A stretch of DNA of 64,000 bases from CADCTP01 sp963849885 (GTDB lineage Bacteria > Actinomycetota > Actinomycetes > Mycobacteriales > CADCTP01). How positions within the stretch are numbered: position 1 is the stretch's first letter; every line of letters begins with the position of its first letter. Shown one piece after another: positions 8,232 to 16,452 of the stretch. The notes beneath the pieces were generated by a model that was not told the origin of the DNA, ran no database searches, and was given only the letters and a program-made list of their open reading frames with translations. The stretch spans positions 124,001-188,000 of the forward strand of contig CAWKIV010000020.1 of assembly GCA_963849885.1 (NCBI GenBank), read 5' to 3'. Made by a program: the position numbers and the translations under genes.

Positions 8232-9751
8232 CGCCCGGCCTCCCGCACCGTGTTGAGGATGTTGACGCCGCGGAACAGCGCCGGCGGGCAACCGTGGCCG
8301 ACCGCGGCGACCTGGCCCGGCTGGGCCTTGCCACAGTTGAACGCGCCGTGCAGCACGAAGGTGTCCGGCCCGCCCACGGCCTCCATGGAGCCCCAGAAGT
8401 CGGTCGTGGTCGCCTGGTAGGCCACGTCGCGCAGCTGGCCGGCCAGCCGCCCGTTTTCGATCTTGAAGAACCGCTGGCCGGTGAACTGGAAGTTGTAGCG
8501 CTGCATGTCGATCGACCAGGACTTGTCGCCGACCACGTAGATCCCGCGCTCGACGCCGCCGATCAGGTCCTCCAGCGACGGGCCGTCCGCGGCCGGCTGG
8601 ATCGACACGTTGGCCATCCGCTGCACCGGGATGTGGCCGGGCGAGTCGGCGAAGGCGCACCCGTTGGACCGGCCGAGGCCCTTGAGCCGGGCCATCCGCC
8701 GGTCCAGCTGGTAGCCGACCAGGGTGCCCGCCTTGACGATGTCCCAGGACTGGGTCTGCACGCCGTCGTCGTCGTAGCCGATCGTGGCCAGCCCGTGCGG
8801 CACCGTGCGGTCGCCGGTCACGTTCATCACGTCCGAGCCGTAGCGCAGCGTGTTGAGCTTGTCGAAGGTGGCGAACGAGGTCCCCGCGTACGCCGCCTCG
8901 TAGCCGAGGGCGCGGTCCAGCTCGGTGGCGTGGCCGATCGACTCGTGGATGGTCAGCCAGAGGTTGGACGGGTCGATGACCACGTCGTACGCCCCCGGGT
9001 CGACGGACGGGGCCTTCGCCTTCTCGGCCAGCCACTCCGGGATGCGGGCCAGCTCGCCGGCCCAGTCCCAGGTGTCGTTGCCGGTGACGTATTCCCAGCC
9101 GCGGCCGACCGGCGGCGCGCAGGTCCGCATCGACTCGAACGTGCCGCGGGACCGGTCGACGCTGGTCGCGGTCACCTCCGGGTGCAGCCGGATCCGCTGC
9201 TGGGTGGTGATCGTGCCGGCGAGGTCCGCGTAGAACTTGTTTTCCAGGACCTGCTGCACGGTCGCCTCGACGTGGTCGACCCCGTCCGCGGCGAGCAGCC
9301 GCTCCGACCAGTCGGTCAGCAGCCCGATCTTGTCCCCGTCCGGCACCCGGAACGGATCCAGCCCGTACGCCGAGACCCAGGTGACGTCCGGGTAGACCGG
9401 CTCGTCGGCCAGCTCGATCGGCTCCGAGTTGACCGGGCGGCTGACCCGGGCGACCGCGACGGCCTGCTCGGCCACCCGGACCGCGGTCTCCGGGGTGAGG
9501 TCGACGCCGGCGGCGAAGCCCCACGTGCCGTCGTGCACGACCCGGACCGCGAAGCCGACGTCCTCACCGTCGCGGGCGGAGTCGAGCTTGCCGTCGCGGA
9601 GCGCCAGCGTCTGGGTGCGGATCCGCTCCAGCCGGAAGTCGGCGTGCTGCGCGCCCAGCTCCCGGGCGCGGCCGAGCGCCGCGTCCGCGAGCCGGCGCAT
9701 CGGCAGCGCCAGGAAAGCCGGGTCGATCCCCGGCGCCGGACCGTCGGGCAC
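8228..9751 (-). CDS. tldD: TldD metalloprotease
   Basis: 507 residues. The catalytic zinc motif HESIGHATELD (HExxxH) lies near residue 270, and the downstream zinc-ligand region GVERGIYVVGDKSWSIDMQRYNFQFT and C-terminal GVNILNTVREAGR fit TldD. Together with the overlapping tldE it forms the heterodimeric protease. Upstream of the start is a 33-base gap to the patatin gene on the same strand, so the three may be co-transcribed. Confidence 0.92.
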   Translation of the reverse strand: MPDGPAPGIDPAFLALPMRRLADAALGRARELGAQHADFRLERIRTQTLALRDGKLDSARDGEDVGFAVRVVHDGTWGFAAGVDLTPETAVRVAEQAVAVARVSRPVNSEPIELADEPVYPDVTWVSAYGLDPFRVPDGDKIGLLTDWSERLLAADGVDHVEATVQQVLENKFYADLAGTITTQQRIRLHPEVTATSVDRSRGTFESMRTCAPPVGRGWEYVTGNDTWDWAGELARIPEWLAEKAKAPSVDPGAYDVVIDPSNLWLTIHESIGHATELDRALGYEAAYAGTSFATFDKLNTLRYGSDVMNVTGDRTVPHGLATIGYDDDGVQTQSWDIVKAGTLVGYQLDRRMARLKGLGRSNGCAFADSPGHIPVQRMANVSIQPAADGPSLEDLIGGVERGIYVVGDKSWSIDMQRYNFQFTGQRFFKIENGRLAGQLRDVAYQATTTDFWGSMEAVGGPDTFVLHGAFNCGKAQPGQVAAVGHGCPPALFRGVNILNTVREAGR

Positions 9752-9784
9752 GGGCTGCCTCCTTGACCTGTGGTGGCTCCGACC

Positions 9785-10681
9785 CTAGCCCGGGCGACCG
9801 ACAGATTTCCGGAGCCCGGCGAACCGCCGCCGGGCCAGCTCGTACGCCCGCTGCTCGATCTCGTCGATCCGCCGGCCGTCCATCATGTTCAGGCGCAGCG
9901 CGCCGAGCACGGCGGCGTCCGGCTCGATCGTCACCACCCGGTCGCCGCGGCGGCGCAACGCCCACACCTCGTAGCGCAGGTAGCGGTGGAAGAGCAGCCG
10001 CAGCCCGAGGTCGAGCCGGGGCCGCACCGCCCGCGGCTGCACCGACATCGGCGAGCTGATCACCACCAGGTCGAGGTCCAGGCCGGTGAGCAGGTCGGCG
10101 TTGGTCGGGGAGTGCACGCCGCCGTCGACGTACGCGACGCCGTCGATGTCCACCGCGGCGAAGTAGCCGGGGACCGCGCAGGACGCGGTGACCGCGGAGC
10201 CGACGTCGGTGACCGGCTCGCCGTCCCGGCCGAAGACCACCCGCCGGCCGTCCCGCCGGCGCACCGCGACGACCCACAGGGCGGCGGCCGGCCACTCGGT
10301 GCCGTGCCGGGCCCGCAGCGCCTCGGTGACGAAGGTCAGCGACCGCTTCCCGTTGGCGAGCTCCGGGGTGAGCAGCGCGGCGCTGAACGCCTGCCGCGGC
10401 CGGCGGGCCAGCTCCAGCACGGTGGCCCGGTCGCGCAGCAGGCGGCCCCGGGCCGGCGACCGGCGCACCCCCGACGGCGGGCCGACCGGGCCGCGCCGGC
10501 GCACCGACGCGGCGACGATCGCGCCGGCGGAGGTGCCGACCACGACGACCGCGGTCCGCGGGTCGAGGCCGGCCTCGTCCATCGCCCGCAGCACGCCCCG
10601 GTGGAACGCCTCCCCGGCGGTGCCGCCGGCGCCGAGCACCAGCCCGAGCCGGAGCCGCCGGTCCGGTCCGTCCTCGCTCAT
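9785..10681 (-). CDS. Patatin-like phospholipase
   Basis: 298 residues with the patatin catalytic apparatus: oxyanion loop LGAGGTAGEAFHRGVL near residue 15, nucleophile elbow GTSAG (G-x-S-x-G) near residue 45, and the dyad aspartate in DGGVHSPTNADLL near residue 190. No signal peptide, so probably a cytosolic or membrane-associated lipid acyl hydrolase. The ATG at 10681 is chosen for the GGAAGGAGT site just upstream. It precedes tldD on the same strand. Confidence 0.87.
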   Translation of the reverse strand: MSEDGPDRRLRLGLVLGAGGTAGEAFHRGVLRAMDEAGLDPRTAVVVVGTSAGAIVAASVRRRGPVGPPSGVRRSPARGRLLRDRATVLELARRPRQAFSAALLTPELANGKRSLTFVTEALRARHGTEWPAAALWVVAVRRRDGRRVVFGRDGEPVTDVGSAVTASCAVPGYFAAVDIDGVAYVDGGVHSPTNADLLTGLDLDLVVISSPMSVQPRAVRPRLDLGLRLLFHRYLRYEVWALRRRGDRVVTIEPDAAVLGALRLNMMDGRRIDEIEQRAYELARRRFAGLRKSVGRPG

Positions 10682-10801
10682 CCGACTCCTTCCGGTGGCC
10701 GCCCACTCCGGCGGCGGGCGCGGCGCCCTCCCGGCCCGATCATGCCCACCCTGAGCCGGACCGTGCAGCGGGCCCGACCCGGAGGATGCAGACTCGGCGC
10801 C

Positions 10802-11146
10802 GTGACCGAGCTCCCCGACGAGCGGGCCGACCGCCCGCTCGGCCTCTTCCGCCGGATGCTGCGGGCCGGGCAGGTCCCCCGCTCGCCGGAGCAGTGCGAG
10901 CACCTGCGCGACGCGGCGACCGACGTCCGGCCCCGGACGCCCGGCCGGTGCGAGGACCACCGGCCCGAGGACGGCGCCTGGGTGAACCTGCGGCTCTGCC
11001 TGACCTGCGGGTACGTCGGCTGCTGCGACTCCTCGACGCCGCGGCACGCCACCGCCCACCACCGGGCGACCGGGCACCCGGTGATCCGGTCGGCCGAGCC
11101 GGGCGAGGACTGGCGGTGGTGCTACCTGGACGAGCTGCTCGGTTAG
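10802..11146 (+). CDS. UBP-type zinc finger protein
   Basis: 114 residues consisting largely of one ZnF_UBP domain: CEHLRDA, RCEDH, NLRLCLTCGYVGCCDSS, RHATAHHRATGHPVI, then WRWCYLDELLG. In eukaryotes the domain binds the free C terminus of ubiquitin; bacterial stand-alone copies are common in actinobacteria with unknown role. Start taken as GTG 10802. No protease or other domain is attached. It overlaps the end of the convergent acidic protein gene by 4 bases. Confidence 0.8.
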   Translation: MTELPDERADRPLGLFRRMLRAGQVPRSPEQCEHLRDAATDVRPRTPGRCEDHRPEDGAWVNLRLCLTCGYVGCCDSSTPRHATAHHRATGHPVIRSAEPGEDWRWCYLDELLG

Positions 11147-11664
11147 GCGTCCGGCCGCCAGAGGGCGGCGAGCGCCCGGACGGCCGGGTCGTCCGAGCCG
11201 GCCAGCGCGGCCCAGTCGGCGCCCGGGTCCCAGTCCGCGGCGGCGAGGTCGGCCCGCAGCGCGGCCGGGGAGTCGCCGGGGGATGGGGGCGGCAGCGCGG
11301 TGTCGTCACCGCCGAGCAGGTCCGGGTCGGCCCAGGGGCCGCCGTCCGGCGGGGTCAGGTCGACCTCCAGGGCCGGTGGGAAGGGGTCCGGTCCGCCGGC
11401 CGCGGCCGGCTGGTCGGCCCAGCCCGCCGGCTCGGACCAGTCGGCCGGCGCCTCGACCGGCAGCGCGCGCGGCTCGTCCGGGTCGGCGTCCCCGGCCGCG
11501 CCGGCCGGCAGCTCGGGCAGCGGCGGCTCGGCCTCCCCGGGCAGGTCGGCGGGACCCGGCAGGTGCTCGTCCGGGCCGGCCTCCCAGCTCCACGGGCCGT
11601 CCCCGCCCGGCCCGTCCCCGTCGGCGTCGCCGTCCCAGGGCCAGCCGTCCCCCGGCCCGGTCAC
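11143..11664 (-). CDS. Hypothetical acidic, proline-rich protein
   Basis: 173 residues, dominated by Asp, Pro, Gly, Ala and Trp with repeated short acidic-aromatic patches (WPWDGDADGDG, WSWEAGPDEH, WADQPAAAGG), so probably disordered. No membrane segment or known domain. The GTG start at 11664 overlaps by 4 bases (GTGA) the stop of a small coiled-coil reading frame upstream, which supports both as real and coupled. The long minus-strand frame extends further 5', but its composition there looks like a shadow of the plus-strand regulator relic. Confidence 0.5.
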   Translation of the reverse strand: MTGPGDGWPWDGDADGDGPGGDGPWSWEAGPDEHLPGPADLPGEAEPPLPELPAGAAGDADPDEPRALPVEAPADWSEPAGWADQPAAAGGPDPFPPALEVDLTPPDGGPWADPDLLGGDDTALPPPSPGDSPAALRADLAAADWDPGADWAALAGSDDPAVRALAALWRPDA

Positions 11665-11795
11665 CGGGCACTCCGCAACGCCGGCAGCAGCTGGTCCACC
11701 CGGGTCACCACGGTGACCACCTGGTCCGCCAGCGCGGACAGCTCCTTGCGCCGCCGCTCCCGCTCGGTCGCATCCACCCGCAGCGCGTCGTCCAC
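11661..11795 (-). CDS. Small coiled-coil protein (44 residues or slightly more)
   Basis: Reading VDDALRVDATERERRRKELS then ALADQVVTVV and TRVDQLLPALRSAR, a heptad-like amphipathic helix. Its TGA overlaps the GTG of the acidic protein gene by 4 bases. GTG at 11795 has GGGAG nine bases upstream; the coiled-coil pattern continues a few codons further 5' (VDQLDREIKQ), so a CTG or other alternative start is possible. Too short for automatic detection; existence rests on the overlap and the helix pattern. Confidence 0.4.
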   Translation of the reverse strand: MDDALRVDATERERRRKELSALADQVVTVVTRVDQLLPALRSAR

Positions 11796-11888
11796 CTGCT
11801 TGATCTCCCGGTCCAGCTGGTCGACCCGGCGCGGGCGCCGCCGGGCGGTCCTTCCCCAGATCGTGCCAACTGGTTGCCCGCTGGTGCC

Positions 11889-11894
11889 TATCCT
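11889..11894 (+). promoter_or_regulatory. -10 element TATCCT, leaderless start at 11901
   Basis: TATCCT ends 6 bases before the GTG of the LuxR-family relic, the spacing expected for a leaderless transcript. Confidence 0.5.
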
Positions 11895-11900
11895 CGCGGC

Positions 11901-12334
11901 GTGCTGGTCGGGCGGGAACGGGAGGCGGCCGCGCTGGCCGCCGCCCTGGACCGGCCCGGCCTGGTGGTGGTGGCCGGACCGGCCGGGATCGGCAAGACCG
12001 CGCTGGTCCGGGCCGCGGTCGGCCGGGCGGTGCTGGCCGCCGGCGCGCTGGCCACCCTGCGGTACCTGCCCGGGCTGCCGCTGACCCGGGCGCTGCGCGG
12101 GCCGGGGTCACCCGGCGGCCGACCACCGGCGCCGGCACGCTGTCGCCGCGGGAGCGGGAGGCGCTCGCGCTGGTCGGCCAGGGGCTGTCCACCCGGCGGT
12201 TCGCCGAGCTGCTCGGCATCACCCGGCACACCGCGGAGACGTACGTGAAGGCGGGGATGGGCAAGCTCGGCGCCCGCACCCGCACCGAGGCCGCGGTGCT
12301 GGCGGCCGCGTTGCCGGTCGCGGCCGGGGCGTGA
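11901..12334 (+). pseudogene. Relic of a large ATPase LuxR-family (LAL-type) regulator
   Basis: The 5' part encodes VLVGREREAAALAAAL, then VVVAGPAGIGKTALVRAAVG (Walker A), the classic beginning of a LAL regulator of roughly 900 residues. After LPLTRALRGP the frame degenerates; from about 12110, in another frame, follow LSPREREALALVGQGLSTRR, FAELLGITRHTAETYVKAGM and GKLGARTRTEAAVLAAAL, the C-terminal LuxR helix-turn-helix. The ATPase core and TPR-like middle, some 700 or more codons, are missing and the junction is out of frame. A leaderless-type TATCCT promoter remains. The downstream gene 12338 also has a LuxR-like DNA-binding end. Confidence 0.7.
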
Positions 12335-12337
12335 CGC

Positions 12338-12850
12338 GTGCCGACCCCGCCGTACCTGCTGCTCCCGGTGGCCGCCGACCTGGAACGGCCGGCCGCCGAC
12401 CTGGTCCGGCGCGGCTGGCGGCTGCACCGCGGGCTGACGCCACCGGACGAGCCGTGGGACCTGGCCCCGGCCCGGGTGGTCGCGGTCGGCGCGGTGCCCG
12501 ACGCGGACGCGGCCCGGGCGGCGCTGCTCTGCGCGGTCCGCGGCGCCGGGCTGGTGGTGGCGCTCGACCCGGCCGCGCCCTGGGCCGCCGACCTCCGGGC
12601 CGACCTGGACCGGCTCGCCCCGGCGCCGGAGCAGGCGCCCGAAGCCCCGGCGGACCAGCCCCTCAGCACCGAGCAGCGGGAGATCCTCGACCTGCTCGCC
12701 GACGGTCACTCGATCGCCGCGGCGGCGCGGCTGCGCTACCTGTCGCTGCGCACCGCGAACCGGCGGGTGGCCGAGGCCCGGGAGGCGCTCGGCGTGGCCA
12801 CCACCCGGGAGGCCGTGGTCGCGTACGCGCGGCTGCGGGACCGCGGCTGA
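12338..12850 (+). CDS. LuxR-like helix-turn-helix protein
   Basis: 170 residues from GTG 12338. The C-terminal 65 residues carry a degenerate LuxR-type helix-turn-helix: LSTEQREILDLLADGHSIAA, RLRYLSLRTANRRVAEAREAL. The N-terminal domain (PYLLLPVAADLERPAADLVR and onward) is receiver-like in length but has no phosphoacceptor pattern I can recognise. It starts 3 bases after the stop of the regulator relic and may have been its operon partner. Confidence 0.65.
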   Translation: MPTPPYLLLPVAADLERPAADLVRRGWRLHRGLTPPDEPWDLAPARVVAVGAVPDADAARAALLCAVRGAGLVVALDPAAPWAADLRADLDRLAPAPEQAPEAPADQPLSTEQREILDLLADGHSIAAAARLRYLSLRTANRRVAEAREALGVATTREAVVAYARLRDRG

Positions 12851-12851
12851 C

Positions 12852-13469
12852 TCACTTGCCGAACCGCTCCGACCACCAGTCGTCCAGGTCGGACAGCGCC
12901 TCGTCCTCCTTGATGACCAGCCCGCCGAGCCGGTCCTCCTCGGCGTCTCAGTAGAGCGCCGAGCCGCCGGACTTTTCCACCGTCCACTTCGCGCCCTCGG
13001 CCCAGGAGCCCTTGGTGGCGCCCTGCCGCTGCGAGCTGCTGGACAGCGTGCTGCGCCACAGCTCGAGCGACGCCCCGGTCGGCAGCTCGAAGAGCAGCAC
13101 CTCGTGCCCGTCCTCGAAGACGCACTGCGCGGCCGCGGCGCTGTCGGTGCTCTCGTCCGTGCAGGAGGTCATCTCGGCGTAGTAGGGCCGGGCGTTGTCG
13201 CGCAGCTTGGCCGAGGTGAAGAACTGGTCGAACTCGGTGCTCGGCGGGCTGTTCGCGGCCGAGGTGGTCGGGCCGGCCAGCGTCGGAGCCGGGGTCGGGG
13301 TCGGATCGCCGCCGCCGGCGTTGATCGCCACCAGGGTGAGCACCAGCACCAGGACGGCGGCCAGGCCGCCGGCCAGCGCGACCAGCTTGGTCCGGGAGCC
13401 GCGGGCCGGACCGGACCCGCCGGGTCCGTCCGGGCCGTCGGTGAAGGTCTGGAAGTCGGCGGCACCGAC
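12852..13469 (-). pseudogene. Membrane-anchored protein with internal stop and no usable start
   Basis: The frame encodes a soluble N terminus (GAADFQTFTDGPDGPGGSG), one transmembrane segment (KLVALAGGLAAVLVLVLTLV), a Pro/Thr linker and an extracytoplasmic domain (FDQFFTSAKLRDNARPYYAE ... VFEDGHEVLLFELP ... KSGGSALY). It stops at TGA 12948-12950, but the same frame continues for 31 natural-looking codons (DAEEDRLGGLVIKEDEALSD, LDDWWSERFGK) to a second TGA at 12852. Reading the first TGA as TGG gives ...SALYWDAEEDRL. No ATG, GTG or TTG precedes the membrane segment in frame; GTC 13467-13469 sits where a start would be expected after GAGGGGG. Probably inactivated. Confidence 0.55.
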
Positions 13470-13523
13470 GCGGATCGGGCCCCCTCGGCTCCCGCGATCG
13501 GCGGGTCCCCGGGAGCGACCACC

Positions 13524-13529
13524 TAGCCT
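13524..13529 (+). promoter_or_regulatory. -10 element TAGCCT, leaderless start at 13536
   Basis: TAGCCT followed by 6 bases and the GTG of the tyrosine phosphatase gene. Confidence 0.5.
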
Positions 13530-13535
13530 GGGCCG

Positions 13536-14021
13536 GTGCCGTTCCGCGTCTGCTTCGTCTGCTCCGGCAACATCTGCCGGTCCCCGACCGCCGAGGCGGT
13601 CCTCCGCCGGCAGCTGGCCGAGGCCGGGCTGGACGGGCAGGTCGCGGTGGACAGCGCCGGCCTGGGCGACTGGCACGTCGGCGAGGGCGCGGACCGGCGG
13701 TCCGCGGCGGCGCTGCGGCAGCGCGGCTACCCGGCCTGGGAGCACCGGGCCCGCCAGTTCACCGCGGCCGACTTCGCCGAGCGGGACCTGGTGGTCGCGC
13801 TCGACGCCGGCCACGAGCGGGACCTGCTCGCCCTGGCGCCGACCGCCGCGGACCGGGACAAGGTCCGGCTGCTCCGCTCGTACGACTCCGCGGCCGGGAC
13901 CGGCGAGCTGGACGTGCCGGATCCGTACTACGGCGGCCCGGCCGGCTTCGAGCACGTCCTCGACCTGGTCGAGGAGGCCTGCCGGGGACTGCTGGCGGAG
14001 GTACGCACCCAGCTGGGCTGA
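13536..14021 (+). CDS. ptpA: Low-molecular-weight protein tyrosine phosphatase
   Basis: 161 residues. The P-loop CSGNICRS (C-x5-R-S) at residues about 8-15 holds the nucleophile cysteine, and the general-acid aspartate is in DPYYGG near residue 129; both are intact. The family removes phosphate from tyrosine (sometimes arginine) on cytosolic proteins and is common in actinobacteria (PtpA-like). Start GTG at 13536 with a leaderless promoter. It is divergent from the damaged membrane protein and 48 bases upstream of the fructosamine kinase. Confidence 0.92.
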   Translation: MPFRVCFVCSGNICRSPTAEAVLRRQLAEAGLDGQVAVDSAGLGDWHVGEGADRRSAAALRQRGYPAWEHRARQFTAADFAERDLVVALDAGHERDLLALAPTAADRDKVRLLRSYDSAAGTGELDVPDPYYGGPAGFEHVLDLVEEACRGLLAEVRTQLG

Positions 14022-14069
14022 TCGAGTGGTCGGCGCGCGCATCCGCGCCGGCTGAGTGATGATCCGCTG

Positions 14070-14921
14070 GTGGATGTTCCCGCTCGGGTGACATCGTTGC
14101 TGCGGATCAGCGTGCTGTCCGCCGGACAGAGCGGTCGGGCCATCACCGGCGACCGCTGGCGGCTGGGCCTCGCCGACGGCCGGGACGTCTTCGTCAAGGC
14201 CCGGGAGGACGCCCCGGAGGGCTTCTTCGCCGCGGAGGCGGCCGGGCTGCGCTGGCTCGCCGAGGCGGCCGGCGGTCCGCCGCTGCCCGAGGTGCTGGCC
14301 CAGGACCGGGAGCTGCTCGTGCTGCCCTGGCTGCCCGCCGACAGTGGCGGCCCGGCCGCCGCGGTGGAGCGGCTGGGTCGGGAGCTGGCCACCCTGCACG
14401 CCGCGGGCGCACCGGCCTTCGGCGCCGCCCGGCCAGGCTGGATCGGCGCCGCCCCGCTGGACAACCGGCCGTGCGACACCTGGGCCGACTTCTACGGTGC
14501 CCGCCGGATCGAGCCGTACGTGCGGCTGCTCCGGGACGCGGGCCTGGACGCCGAGGACGCGGCGGTCTTCGACCGGCTGCTCGGCCGGCTGCCCGGGGTG
14601 GCCGGCCCGGAGGAGCCACCGGCCCGGCTGCACGGCGACCTGTGGACCGGCAACGTGCTGTGGTCCGGCGGGCGGGGCTGGCTGATCGACCCGGCCGGGC
14701 ACGGCGGTCACCGGGAGACCGACCTGGCCATGCTGGAGCTCTTCACGCTGCCGCGGCTGGGCCGGCTGCTGGCCGCGTACCAGGAGGTCGCGCCGCTGGC
14801 GCCGGGCTGGCAGCAGCGCCGCCGGCTGCACCAGCTGCACCCGCTGCTGGTGCACGCGCTGCTCTTCCCGAGCGGCGGCTACCTCGCCGCCGCGCTGGAG
14901 ATGGCCCGCCGCTACCTCTAG
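14070..14921 (+). CDS. Fructosamine kinase family protein
   Basis: 283 residues with the aminoglycoside-phosphotransferase fold used by fructosamine/ketosamine kinases: nucleotide-binding FVKAREDAPEGFFAAEAAGL (Lys and Glu pair), LPWLPADSGG hinge, catalytic loop LHGDLWTGNVLW, and metal-binding LIDPAGHGGHRETDLAML. It would phosphorylate sugar moieties of glycated amines, allowing deglycation. Start GTG 14070. It follows the tyrosine phosphatase on the same strand, the two possibly co-transcribed. Confidence 0.88.
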   Translation: MDVPARVTSLLRISVLSAGQSGRAITGDRWRLGLADGRDVFVKAREDAPEGFFAAEAAGLRWLAEAAGGPPLPEVLAQDRELLVLPWLPADSGGPAAAVERLGRELATLHAAGAPAFGAARPGWIGAAPLDNRPCDTWADFYGARRIEPYVRLLRDAGLDAEDAAVFDRLLGRLPGVAGPEEPPARLHGDLWTGNVLWSGGRGWLIDPAGHGGHRETDLAMLELFTLPRLGRLLAAYQEVAPLAPGWQQRRRLHQLHPLLVHALLFPSGGYLAAALEMARRYL

Positions 14922-14992
14922 ATGGTCGGGCTCCCCGGTCGGCCCCGGCGTACCGCCGCATGCCCGTCCGGAGCCGGGGGTAGGGGCAGGTC

Positions 14993-15477
14993 ATGACCGG
15001 TGATCCCGCGTACCCGCGGCCCGCGGAGGACCCGACCGCCGGTCCCGCCGCCGCGCCGCCCCCGGCCGCCACGACAGCGGCCCCGCCCGACGCGACAGCG
15101 CCCCCGGCCGACGCGACAGCGCCTCGGCCGACGCGACGGCGGCCCCGGCCGAGCCGGCGGCCACGCTGCCGCCGCAGCACACCCTCGACCGGACCCGCAC
15201 CGGCGGGCTCTGGGTCGCCGCGATCTCCGCGGTCGTGGTGATCCTGCTGCTGCTCATCTTCATCCTGCAGAACGACGAGCAGGTCGAGGTGTCCCTCTTC
15301 GGCGCCAACCCCGACCTGCCGCTGGGTGTGGCCCTGCTGCTCGCCGCCGTGCTCGGCGCCCTGATCGTGGCGCTGCTCGGCACCGCCCGGGTCGTCCAGC
15401 TGCGGCTGACGGCCAAGCGGCACCGCACCGAGGACCAGTCCGCGGGCCGGACCGGGCGGCGGACGACACGCCGCTGA
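14993..15477 (+). pseudogene. LapA-domain membrane protein, frameshifted
   Basis: The ATG at 14993 (TAGGGGCAGG just upstream) opens a Pro/Ala-rich cytoplasmic tail made of repeats of PPADATA type. In the third repeat, near 15122-15128, one base is missing (GCGCCTCGGCC where the previous copy has GCGCCCCCGGCC), and the original frame ends at 15241. The correct continuation in the other frame reads DATAAPAEPAATLPPQHTLD, RTRTGGLWVAAISAVVVILL, LLIFILQNDEQVEVSLFG and a second membrane segment LGVALLLAAVLGALIVALLG, a LapA/DUF1049 pattern. Either a true frameshift in a repeat or a sequencing error. Confidence 0.7.
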
Positions 15478-15547
15478 CCCGCCCTGTGCGGGTACTCACA
15501 GCCCGACCGGGGAACATCCGGACCCCGTAAGGCGTGCTCCCAAGACG

Positions 15548-16374
15548 ATGGCTGAGAAAACTTTCATCCCTACCAAGGCAGAGTTGAGACCACTCGAGGT
15601 CGGCGTCGGCGCCGGCGCGGCGGTGATCACCGCGTTCGCCTCGTCCTACCTGGGCACCGCCGGGACGCTGACCGGCGCCGCGCTGGCCAGCGTGGTCGCC
15701 ACCGTGAGCACGTCCCTGCTGCGGACGTCCGTGCACCGGACGAACGAGTCGCTGCAGCGGACGACCGCCCGGCTGCGGCACACCGCCGCCGGCCCGGAGA
15801 TGGGCGGGTCCACGGCGGTCGACCCCGGCCTGGCCGCGCTGGACGACAGCGAGCGCGCCGCCGCCGGGGTGCCCGCGGCCGGCGACGAGCCCGCGACCGG
15901 CGGCACCGACGGCACGACGGCACCGGCGCGCCCGACCCGGCCGGGACGGACGGGCCGGCGCTGGCCGGCACCCGGCTCGGCCGCGCCCGCCGCCCGACCT
16001 GGGCGGTGCTCGCCGCCGGCGCGGTGGCCGCGTTCGTGGTCGCGCTGGTCGCGATCACCGGCATCGAGTCGGCGGTCGGCAAGCCGCTGGCCGCGCTGAT
16101 CGGCAACGAGCAGGGCGGTGGCACCACGATCGGCCGGACGGTCGGCGACACTCCGGCGCAGGTCACCGACGAGCCGGACACCAACCCGACACCGACCCCG
16201 TCCACGACGGCCGAGGAGTCGGCCGACCCGACGGACAGCCCGACGCCGAGCGAGCAGACCAGCCCGGCCGGGGAGGAGGCGACCCCGGCGCCGACCCCGG
16301 CGCAGACCGGCCAGCCCACCACGGCGCCGTCGGCGACCCAGCCACCGGCGAGCACCCCGGCACCGACCCCCTGA
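15548..16374 (+). pseudogene. Membrane protein with C-terminal Pro/Thr-rich tail, frameshifted
   Basis: ATG 15548 begins MAEKTFIPTKAELRPLEVGV with a hydrophobic N-terminal region (GAGAAVITAFASSYLGTAGT) and an amphipathic middle (TSLLRTSVHRTNESLQRTTA). Near 15905-15935, in GGCACGACGGCACC repeats, the frame is lost; the continuing frame reads GAPDPAGTDGPALAGTRLGR, then a transmembrane helix TWAVLAAGAVAAFVVALVAI, TGIESAVGKPLAALIG and a long Thr/Pro/Glu tail to the stop at 16374. Both halves are protein-like only together. Function unknown. It directly follows the frameshifted LapA-like gene. Confidence 0.6.
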
Positions 16375-16388
16375 CCCACCCGACCGCC

Positions 16389-16417
16389 GCCCGGGCACCC
16401 CGCGAGGGTGCCCGGGC
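16389..16417. terminator. Intrinsic terminator between convergent genes
   Basis: Perfect 12-bp stem GCCCGGGCACCC / GGGTGCCCGGGC with a CGCGA loop, between the membrane protein gene and the 3' end of the response-regulator gene. Confidence 0.75.
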
Positions 16418-16452
16418 GCCGTCGTCCGCGGGCCGATGACCCGTGGACCGGC

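Noticed and set aside
11143..12669. Treating the whole 508-codon minus-strand frame as one protein
   Set aside because: Only the first part next to the stop has its own composition and an overlapping upstream gene; the rest lies opposite recognisable LuxR-type coding sequence.
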